A DNA stretch of 5,188 bases, from NCBI GenBank assembly GCA_003157675.1, contig PMKG01000089.1, positions 1 to 5,188 of the forward strand, read 5' to 3'. Below are positions 1-4,425 of the stretch, in pieces. Under the pieces are notes generated by a model. It was not told where the DNA came from, made no database searches, and saw only the letters and a list, made by a program, of their open reading frames with translations. The stretch is from Acidobacteriota bacterium (GTDB lineage: Bacteria > Acidobacteriota > Vicinamibacteria > Vicinamibacterales > Fen-181). The first letter of the stretch is position 1. The number at the start of each line of letters is the position of its first letter. The translations under genes were made by a program, and so were the position numbers.

Positions 1-543
1 GTTGAAGTCGTGGGCCACGCCCCCCGCCAGGCGTCCGACCGACTCCATCTTCTGGGCCTGCCGCAGCTGGACCTCGAGCCTGGCCCGCTCCGCCTCGGCC
101 CTCTTGCGCTCGGTGATGTCCTGGGTCGTCCCGATCATCGAGAGAATCCTGCCGTCCATATCGAAGGAGACGGTCCCGAATCCGCTGACCCACCGCACCT
201 CGCCGTCGTTCCTGCGGACGATTCGGTATTCCCTGGCAAACGGTCTGCGTCCGGCGATGACCTCGTCGCGAAGATAACGATCGAGCAGTTCCCGGTCGTC
301 GGGATGCACGAGATCCAGCCACCCTTCGACGCTCCGGCGGTAGTCCCTCCGGATCCCGAAGATCTCATCGAGCACTTCCGATGATTCCCAGAGGCCGGTG
401 GTGAAGTCCGTCTTGTACGATCCGATGGAGGCCGCACGTTGCGATTCCCGGAAGAAGTACTCGCTCTCGCGCAGTGCCTCCTCCGCTCGCTTGCGGTCGG
501 TGAGGTCGCATGGGCCCTGGCCCGCATGGGACTTGGACGTCAT
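1..543 (-). CDS. PAS-domain sensor histidine kinase, N-terminal part (runs off left edge)
   Basis: A signal-transducing histidine kinase: it should autophosphorylate on histidine and pass the phosphate to a response regulator. 181 residues are visible. Residues 13-28 (DLTDRKRAEEALRESE) look like the tail of a PAS/PAC unit plus its linker helix. Residues 29-142 form one PAS domain of the PAS_3 type, with the typical YRIVRRNDGEVRWVSG segment at 106-121. A second linker begins DITERKRAE at 142-150. The dimerisation/H-box follows, with MESVGRLAGGVAHDFN and acceptor His178. The ATPase domain and any receiver domain lie outside the window. No signal peptide or membrane segment is seen, so it is probably cytoplasmic. 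The ATG at 541-543 is preceded, nine bases away, by GAAGGG (minus strand, 553-558), which supports this start. The gene sits 31 bp after the HExxH membrane protein and is probably co-transcribed with it. The H-box resembles hybrid kinases, but a hybrid architecture cannot be verified here. Confidence 0.93.
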   Translation of the reverse strand, partial: MTSKSHAGQGPCDLTDRKRAEEALRESEYFFRESQRAASIGSYKTDFTTGLWESSEVLDEIFGIRRDYRRSVEGWLDLVHPDDRELLDRYLRDEVIAGRRPFAREYRIVRRNDGEVRWVSGFGTVSFDMDGRILSMIGTTQDITERKRAEAERARLEVQLRQAQKMESVGRLAGGVAHDFN

Positions 544-574
544 GCCTGTTCGCCCTTCGACGTGGGTTCCTAGT

Positions 575-1186
575 CTACCGTAAGGACCGCGACGTCCATT
601 GCCGCCAGACGACGGCCGCGCCCCAGGCGAGGGCGGCGACCATCAGCAGCGCGCCGATGGTAAACGACGCCCGGCCGAGCGCCGTGTCGCGGTGAAGCCA
701 GCCGAGGGTCCCCAGCAGGTACTCCCAGTCGTGCCCCTCGACCTCGGCGCCGGTTCGCCCGCCGAGCAGCACCAGCTTCAGCGCTCTCGCGTCGGCGATG
801 TACGGGGCCACGTCCATCAGGCTCTGTCCCGCCCACCACGCAGCCACCGACGCGCCGAACGGGTCGCGGGTCTTCAACAGGAGGACGGCGGCGCACACGA
901 GTGGGATGGCGACCTGGAACAGGCTGCCGCCGAGCACGGTCACGAACCGGCCGAACGGCGACAGCAGGACGTGGCCCGCCTCGTGAAACGGGATGTGCAC
1001 TAGGTGCATGAACGAGCTGTATAGGTGCTCGGCGTCGAGGCCGTGGCGCAGGAACCCGATGGTCCAGAGCACCAGGAACACGAGCAGGGCCGCGCGGCCG
1101 GCCATGGCGGCGTCGCTCGCTTCGCCCTGCGCGCCGAGCCAGAGATCGCGGCGGTCGTCCCCGGTGTCCGGGGTGTCGAGTCTCAT
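575..1186 (-). CDS. Integral membrane protein with HExxH motif, M50-like
   Basis: A 203-residue membrane protein of unproven function. Four hydrophobic segments are visible at about residues 31-47, 82-104, 111-130 and 174-195. HEAGH at 68-72 supplies the HExxH zinc-binding signature (His68, Glu69, His72), followed by a glycine-rich LGGSLFQ stretch at 85-91. The third helix contains MDVAPYI (124-130), whose Asp125 could be the third metal ligand, as in the D-containing second motif of site-2 (M50) proteases. The arrangement HExxH, then GG, then a helix with D and P, is what suggests an M50/M50B-like intramembrane metalloprotein. The overall length is short and a full M50 signature is not present. 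The ATG at 1184-1186 has only a poor Shine-Dalgarno (GGGACG about nine bases upstream). Met28 is an alternative start directly before the first helix. The histidine kinase follows after 31 bp. Proteolytic activity is an inference. Confidence 0.8.
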   Translation of the reverse strand: MRLDTPDTGDDRRDLWLGAQGEASDAAMAGRAALLVFLVLWTIGFLRHGLDAEHLYSSFMHLVHIPFHEAGHVLLSPFGRFVTVLGGSLFQVAIPLVCAAVLLLKTRDPFGASVAAWWAGQSLMDVAPYIADARALKLVLLGGRTGAEVEGHDWEYLLGTLGWLHRDTALGRASFTIGALLMVAALAWGAAVVWRQWTSRSLR

Positions 1187-1200
1187 CCAGTCATTCGTCC

Positions 1201-1219
1201 CGATCGGAGGTGCCGATCG
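1201..1219 (-). promoter_or_regulatory. Perfect inverted repeat in the leader of the HExxH gene
   Basis: CGATCGG and CCGATCG form a perfect 7-bp inverted repeat around a 5-base spacer (AGGTG on the plus strand). It lies 15 bases before the start codon of the HExxH membrane protein gene and just downstream of a -10-like box at 1228-1233. It would therefore fall at the very 5' end of the transcript. This could be an operator for a dimeric regulator or a 5' stem-loop. Each arm contains the self-palindrome CGATCG. The symmetry is seen directly; its role is inferred. Confidence 0.4.
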
Positions 1220-1227
1220 TCCCGCCG

Positions 1228-1233
1228 ATTCTA
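1228..1233 (-). promoter_or_regulatory. Putative -10 box for the HExxH protein / kinase unit
   Basis: On the minus strand this reads TAGAAT, five of six matches to TATAAT, in an otherwise very GC-rich region. A start site about seven bases on would be near 1221, giving a leader of roughly 34 bases. No convincing -35 hexamer stands at 16-18 bases (the nearest is TGCGGC), so the call is tentative; an activator could substitute for it. Confidence 0.35.
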
Positions 1234-1339
1234 GCGCGACGAGGGCTCCCGCCGCAGGAATCTGCGCACGGGCCGCGACGTACGCACCGCCTCCCCGGCA
1301 GGACGTCTGCAGAGCAGAGGAATTGGGACAGCCGAGCCG

Positions 1340-1621
1340 TCAGTAGTCGACTTCCCTTCTCGTGTGCCGCTCGACGTACCAGCAGGGCGCGAGCCCCGAG
1401 TGCGGAAAGAGCGACGACAGGCAGGTCTCGGTCTCGGTCCCGCCGGGAATGAACTCCACGCGGTTGTTCTTCTGGGGGACCGCGAGCATCACATGGATCT
1501 GGACGTCGCGCATAGGCAGGCGATGGTCCGTCGTCCGCAGAGAAACCCACGCCGCGTCGGCGGCATAGAGCAGCCCAAGCGCGACGACGAGCCCGACGGC
1601 AAGACGGACGATTCGGCGCAT
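1340..1621 (-). CDS. Small exported or membrane-anchored conserved hypothetical protein
   Basis: A 93-residue protein of unknown function. Residues 6-24 form one hydrophobic segment after MRRIVR, so it is either an N-terminal anchor or an uncleaved signal, leaving a short domain of about 65 residues outside the cytoplasm. Its core is C67-LSSLFPHSGLAP-C80-WY, preceded by LAVPQKNNRVEFI (46-58). The two cysteines, 12 residues apart, could form a disulfide in the periplasm. I remember similar small proteins with a C...SLFPH.G..PCWY core from Acidobacteriota genomes, but the recollection is unverified and no function is known to me. There is no Shine-Dalgarno before the ATG. A sigma-70-like promoter lies so close that the mRNA would have a leader of only about five bases, which explains the absence. 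The HExxH gene is 153 bp downstream on the same strand and has its own possible promoter. Confidence 0.8.
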   Translation of the reverse strand: MRRIVRLAVGLVVALGLLYAADAAWVSLRTTDHRLPMRDVQIHVMLAVPQKNNRVEFIPGGTETETCLSSLFPHSGLAPCWYVERHTRREVDY

Positions 1622-1633
1622 GAGTTCAGGTCA

Positions 1634-1662
1634 ACGATACACGCCGCCGGACCTGATGCCAA
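1634..1662 (-). promoter_or_regulatory. Sigma-70-type promoter for the small exported protein gene
   Basis: On the minus strand TTGGCA (1657-1662) and TATCGT (1634-1639) are separated by exactly 17 bases. This is five of six matches to TTGACA and four of six to TATAAT. The predicted start site lies about five bases before the ATG at 1621, so the transcript would be almost leaderless. That fits the lack of a ribosome-binding site. This is a consensus match only. Confidence 0.5.
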
Positions 1663-1749
1663 CCCGGTGTCCTGAGATCAAGACAGCCCGGCCGTGGTCT
1701 TGGGGAATCGGAAGGATACGGCGGGCGGCCGCTCGCGACACCTGCGCGA

Positions 1750-1775
1750 ACAGGCAGCAGAACAGGCCTACAGGC
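1750..1775 (+). repeat. Three ACAGGC direct repeats upstream of the sigma-54-like element
   Basis: ACAGGC occurs at 1750-1755, 1762-1767 and 1770-1775. The first two belong to a longer GAACAGGC repeat 12 bases apart (1748-1755 and 1760-1767). The array ends three bases before the -24 element for the PEGA gene. The position suggests a binding site for a regulator, but it could be chance in GC-rich DNA. It is too close for a usual sigma-54 enhancer site. Confidence 0.3.
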
Positions 1776-1777
1776 AT

Positions 1778-1793
1778 TGGCACCTTCATTGCT
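1778..1793 (+). promoter_or_regulatory. Sigma-54 (RpoN)-type -24/-12 promoter for the PEGA gene
   Basis: The sequence TGGCACCTTCATTGCT matches the RpoN consensus TGGCACG-N4-TTGCW at every defined position except the G after TGGCAC. The invariant GG (1779-1780) and GC (1791-1792) are exactly ten bases apart, as required. A start near 1804 would place the Shine-Dalgarno GGAGG (1806-1810) at the extreme 5' end of the mRNA and the ATG at about +14. That leader is unusually short and is the main reason for caution. Sigma-54 transcription would need an AAA+ activator, which is not encoded in the window. Confidence 0.5.
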
Positions 1794-1816
1794 GTTGTCA
1801 GGGGTGGAGGCGGTCT

Positions 1817-2221
1817 ATGAGGAAAGCGTTACTGATTCTGACGGTCGCGCTGGCGCTCGCCGCGCCCGTCGGTGCGTCTGCCGAGCAACACCGCGGCGGC
1901 GGTTTCGTCGTCCACGGCGAGTTCATCGGCGGGTGGTACAGCCCCTTCTGGGGACCGTGGGGAGGGCCCTACTGGGGACCGGGTTGGGGACCGGGCTACG
2001 ATCGGTACCCGAACACGGGCAACGTCAAGATCGACACCAAGGTGAAGGACGCCCAGGTGTTCATCAACGGCGCTTATCTTGGCACGGCGCACGACAACAA
2101 GACGATCCACCTCAAACCCGGCGCCTACAAGATCGAGATCCGTGAGCGGGGACGCGAGCCGTACACCACGAGCGTCTACGTCACCGTTGGCAAGACGCTG
2201 CGCCTGCATCCGGAGGGGTAA
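1817..2221 (+). CDS. Secreted PEGA-domain protein with a Trp/Gly/Pro-rich segment
   Basis: A 134-residue exported protein. Residues 1-22 are a standard Sec signal peptide (MRK, then LLILTVALALAAPVGASA) with an AxA-type cleavage site after Ala22. Residues 36-65 are rich in W, G, P and Y, with repeated WGP units. Residues 69-131 form a PEGA domain: VKIDTKVKDAQVFINGAYLG, then the LKPGAYKIEI turn and YVTVGKTLRL. PEGA domains are small beta-rich modules common in extracytoplasmic proteins of surface or binding function; no enzymatic activity is expected. The ATG at 1817 is chosen over an in-frame upstream codon at 1694 because GGAGG (1806-1810) stands six bases before it and the signal peptide starts there. 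A sigma-54-type element precedes it. The gene converges on the lipoprotein gene, with a hairpin between their stop codons. The ligand is unknown. Confidence 0.92.
   Translation: MRKALLILTVALALAAPVGASAEQHRGGGFVVHGEFIGGWYSPFWGPWGGPYWGPGWGPGYDRYPNTGNVKIDTKVKDAQVFINGAYLGTAHDNKTIHLKPGAYKIEIRERGREPYTTSVYVTVGKTLRLHPEG
1949..1993 (+). repeat. In-frame repeat encoding WGP units in the PEGA protein
   Basis: TGGGGACCG occurs three times, at 1949-1957, 1973-1981 and 1985-1993, with offsets of 24 and 12 bases. Both are multiples of four codons, so every copy encodes W-G-P in frame. The segment looks as if it grew by small tandem duplications and may vary in copy number between strains. Confidence 0.65.
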
Positions 2222-2266
2222 CCGGACGGCCGAGCGGGCAGGCTGAAGAGATTGGTCCGCGGTCGA

Positions 2267-2301
2267 CGGCAGGCCGGCATCGGATGAAATCCGGTCTGCC
2301 G
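2267..2301 (+). terminator. Stem-loop between convergent PEGA and lipoprotein genes
   Basis: CGGCAGGCCGG (2267-2277) pairs with CCGGTCTGCCG (2291-2301) over 11 bp, with one G-U pair on the plus strand and a 13-base loop. It sits 45 bases after the PEGA stop and 10 bases beyond the lipoprotein stop on the other strand, where a transcription barrier is expected. There is no run of T after the stem on either strand, so it is not a textbook intrinsic terminator. On the minus strand the wobble becomes an A-C mismatch, which makes that direction weaker. Confidence 0.5.
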
Positions 2302-2311
2302 GGCTCTCCTC

Positions 2312-3133
2312 TCACTTCCCCGGCTTCGTCATGGTGGCGCCGGTCGCCAGTCCCGGCCTCATCTGTGCCCACCAGCGCGCGATCGTCATCGCGTCGCGCG
2401 GTTCCACCGGGAACTTCAGGTGGTCGCCCACGCTGGTCCTTGCCCTGAACTCGAGCACGACTTCGACGGCGCTCGGGTTATTGCCACCGTGGCCGACCGT
2501 CAGACTCTCGATGTCCGTCAACCCCACGGTGGCGACCGCCGTCGGCGACCGCGGCCGCCCATCCCGCCCCAGGCGGGAGTGTTTCGTCACGACCGCACCG
2601 GCGCTCGTCAATTCGAGATCGACCGATCGGCCCGACTCCTCGGAGTCCGGCTCCAAGCCGTGGATGCTCAGCGGCGACCCCCACTCGAGCGGGGGCGCGC
2701 AGACTTCGGCGAGCGCCCGCGCCAGCGGACGGTGCAGGTCCCTCTCGGCAACGACGAACGAGTCTCTCACCGACCCGTCTTCGTCGAACGTGACGATGAG
2801 ATTGCTGATCCCCCACATCCGGCCCCCGGTTGCGTAAGGCGCGGGAAGGGCCGTGAACGCAGCGAACGCCCAACTCGACGCTCGAAACCGTCCCCAGAAC
2901 AAGCCCGGAACGTCAGTCCCGACGGCCGCCGCCGAGTACTTCGTCTCGACCGCCTCGCGCGTCGTCTTGCCGGGAATGAACTCCTCCTTCGACAGTTTGT
3001 GCGCCGTGCCCGCCGGGGCCTCGACACGAGTTCGCACTTTCATCGGCACGACGACGCAGCCCGCTGTCGACATCGCGCCGAGCAGGACGACCGCGAGCGC
3101 CCCCGCCACGCGAAGACGGCCACTACCTGGCAT
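2312..3133 (-). CDS. Predicted lipoprotein with BamE/SmpA-like N-terminal half
   Basis: A 273-residue envelope protein of unknown function. A hydrophobic signal (about 8-22) leads to STAGC, giving lipidated Cys26; the lipobox is slightly atypical because Thr, not Leu, stands at -3. Residues 47-66 (KLSKEEFIPGKTTREAVETK) and 112-123 (LIVTFDEDGSVR) recall the 'I.PG.T..eV' helix and 'v.FD.dG.v' strand of SmpA/OmlA/BamE-like lipoproteins, but the fit is partial and the spacing longer. The second half (about 197-260) has a different character: TVGLTDIESLTVGH, then VEVVLEFRAR, then DAMTIARWWAQM, an alternating-strand plus C-terminal helix pattern that could be PH-like. The start is secure: AAGGAGGT (3140-3147 read on minus) lies about six bases before the ATG. 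It follows the beta-lactamase-like gene by 145 bp on the same strand, possibly with its own promoter, although I see no convincing one. Outer-membrane location is inferred. Confidence 0.82.
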   Translation of the reverse strand: MPGSGRLRVAGALAVVLLGAMSTAGCVVVPMKVRTRVEAPAGTAHKLSKEEFIPGKTTREAVETKYSAAAVGTDVPGLFWGRFRASSWAFAAFTALPAPYATGGRMWGISNLIVTFDEDGSVRDSFVVAERDLHRPLARALAEVCAPPLEWGSPLSIHGLEPDSEESGRSVDLELTSAGAVVTKHSRLGRDGRPRSPTAVATVGLTDIESLTVGHGGNNPSAVEVVLEFRARTSVGDHLKFPVEPRDAMTIARWWAQMRPGLATGATMTKPGK

Positions 3134-3243
3134 CTCGGTACCTCCTTCGTCGCAAGACGCCGACCCGAACCGTAACGGCGCCCGCTCACGAAGTGATACA
3201 GCGGATGTCAGCCGAGGTTACACCGGCAGCCAACGGGCGTGGT

Positions 3244-3256
3244 CGGCTGGAAGCCG
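3244..3256 (-). terminator. Weak stem-loop downstream of the beta-lactamase-like gene
   Basis: CGGCT (3244-3248) and AGCCG (3252-3256) form a 5-bp stem with a 3-base loop, extendable through GTC/GAC with one bulge. It lies about 22 bases past the stop of the beta-lactamase-like gene. There is no T-run after it. It might reduce read-through into the lipoprotein gene. Short GC stems are common by chance in such DNA. Confidence 0.22.
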
Positions 3257-3278
3257 GACGCCGGCGCGCGAAATGAGG

Positions 3279-4229
3279 TCACCGCGCCGTGACGGCCCCG
3301 TTGATGGCCCGTGCGATGTCAGCGATGAGCGCGTTCCCCTGCTTTTCGTCGTCCATGCCGCGCACGAGAACGACGAGCACGTAGGGGCGGTCGCCAAACA
3401 CGATCGCGGCATCGTGCTGGATGCCGGTGATGCTGCCCGTCTTGTGGGCGACGAGGGTGCCGGGAGCAAGGCCGGCGGGGATCCCGTCGCTGAAGTGCTG
3501 CCGCTCGAGAATCGCCACCATCTGGCGGCTGGCGTCGGGCGAGACGGCCTTGCCGGTGGCAATCGCCTCGAGCAGCACCAGCAGGGCTCGGGCCGTGGTC
3601 GTGTTGTTCAGGCCCGCGCGGTAAGCGACGTTGTCCTCGACGCCGCGCCGGACGTTCATCCCGCCGGCCCCGAGCGCCTCGGTGGTCGCCCGGATGTTAT
3701 CCACCCCCAGCCCCTCGATCAGGATGTTGGTCGCGAGATTCGAGCTGACGTCGATCATCAGGTCGCACAGCTCGCGGTAGGTGCGCGTCTCACCGACGGC
3801 CTTGTAGAGGTCCGTTTCCGAGTCACTGTCGGGGCCCAGCGAGAAGGGGCTGCCATCGGCGAGGCTCTTGAACTCGTTGACGATGGTTACGGGGCCGTCG
3901 AGCGAGATCAGTCCCGCCTCGGCCTGCCGGAACAGCTCGATCATCACCGGGATCTTCATCGTCGAGGCCGCGTGAAATGGTTCGTCGGCGCGCCCGAACC
4001 ATTCCTGGCGCCCGTCCAGCGTCTGGAACGCGATGGCCACCTCTGCCCCGCTCTTCGCGACGAGATCCTCGACGCGGGTGTGGGCGGCGGCTTCGACCGC
4101 CGGCGTCGGCGCCCCGGCGTTCCGGGTCGTCCGCGCGCAGGCCGACAGTACCAACGACGCGAGCATCGCGAGACACAGCAGGGTCCGCGCTCTGCTGGGC
4201 TGGATGAGAGCGGCATGACAAGTGTGCAT
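3279..4229 (-). CDS. Class A beta-lactamase-like serine hydrolase, lipoprotein
   Basis: A 316-residue serine hydrolase of the penicillin-recognising fold (class A / Beta-lactamase2 type), probably tethered to a membrane on its outer side. The signal peptide runs to the lipobox LSAC, giving lipidated Cys31. The SxxK motif is STMK with nucleophile Ser89 and Lys92. The second motif is SSN (162-164) in place of the SDN of classical enzymes. Glu198 in GVEDNVAYRAGLNNTTTAR is the best candidate for the general base of the omega loop. The KTG motif is at 263-265 (HKTGSITG). The stretch between SxxK and SSN is about 13 residues longer than in TEM, with an NEFKSLADGSPFSL segment. As I recall, the FKS.aDGSP, SSNLATN and GLNNTTTA signatures mark a subgroup annotated simply as serine hydrolase. 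Beta-lactam hydrolysis is plausible but unproven; peptidase or esterase activity is possible. A GTG at 4293-4295 would add 22 residues but lacks a Shine-Dalgarno and spoils the signal peptide. Confidence 0.88.
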   Translation of the reverse strand: MHTCHAALIQPSRARTLLCLAMLASLVLSACARTTRNAGAPTPAVEAAAHTRVEDLVAKSGAEVAIAFQTLDGRQEWFGRADEPFHAASTMKIPVMIELFRQAEAGLISLDGPVTIVNEFKSLADGSPFSLGPDSDSETDLYKAVGETRTYRELCDLMIDVSSNLATNILIEGLGVDNIRATTEALGAGGMNVRRGVEDNVAYRAGLNNTTTARALLVLLEAIATGKAVSPDASRQMVAILERQHFSDGIPAGLAPGTLVAHKTGSITGIQHDAAIVFGDRPYVLVVLVRGMDDEKQGNALIADIARAINGAVTAR

Positions 4230-4230
4230 C

Positions 4231-4272
4231 GGGGGGATTCTCTCATGGGGGGAGCCCCGATGGGGAGGGGCT
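4231..4272 (+). repeat. G-run cluster and small inverted repeat before the beta-lactamase-like start
   Basis: The plus strand has G runs of 6, 6, 4 and 4 bases at 4231-4236, 4247-4252, 4262-4265 and 4267-4270. In addition AGCCCC (4253-4258) and GGGGCT (4267-4272) form a 6-bp inverted repeat. The cluster begins two bases before the ATG of the divergent hydrolase gene, so its mRNA carries C6 where a Shine-Dalgarno should be. The nearest purine-rich run is GAGAGA, about nine bases upstream. The tract could fold as a long-loop G-quadruplex or a hairpin; both ideas are speculative. Confidence 0.3.
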
Positions 4273-4372
4273 GAACGCGCACGACCACGGCGCACGGCTG
4301 AAGGCGTGGGCTATCCGGCGATGATTCGAAGCGATGGTGCAGAACTTCGGAGGCGTACGATCTTCAGATAGC

Positions 4373-4408
4373 GCAGGGCTTCACCCTGCACCGTGCCCTC
4401 AGTCTGAG
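4373..4408 (+). promoter_or_regulatory. Two inverted repeats just upstream of mtgA
   Basis: GCAGGG (4373-4378) and CCCTGC (4384-4389) form a perfect 6-bp stem with a 5-base loop. CTCAG-T-CTGAG (4398-4408) is an 11-base palindrome. Both lie in the 196-bp divergent region shared with the hydrolase gene, within 55 bases of the mtgA ATG. A -10-like TACCAT (4410-4415) follows, without a good -35. They could be operator sites, but no known operator is recognised. Confidence 0.3.
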
Positions 4409-4425
4409 TTACCATTGCGTCGTTC

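Noticed and set aside
599..1003. Plus-strand open frame opposite the HExxH gene
   Set aside because: The minus frame has four membrane segments and HEAGH; the plus translation shows no recognisable feature.
1191..1550. Minus-strand open frame of 119 codons overlapping the small exported gene
   Set aside because: It is out of frame with the 93-residue protein that has a membrane segment and promoter; the arginine/proline-rich translation has no features.
1694..1816. N-terminal extension of the PEGA protein to an in-frame upstream start
   Set aside because: The extension would bury the signal peptide inside the protein; GGAGG six bases before the ATG at 1817 fixes the start there, and a promoter-like element lies inside the extension.
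2420..3175. Plus-strand open frame of 251 codons across the lipoprotein gene
   Set aside because: It is a shadow frame with arginine/proline-rich, domain-free translation and no ribosome-binding site.
2853..4274. Long plus-strand open frame of 473 codons antisense to the hydrolase and lipoprotein genes
   Set aside because: It is opposite two genes with clear motifs, signal peptides and, for one, a strong ribosome-binding site. Its translation is low-complexity, rich in R, G, D and A, with no domain; long antisense frames are usual in GC-rich DNA.
4293..4295. GTG as start of the beta-lactamase-like gene
   Set aside because: It adds 22 arginine/proline-rich residues in front of the signal peptide and has no Shine-Dalgarno; the ATG at 4227-4229 gives a normal lipoprotein signal.
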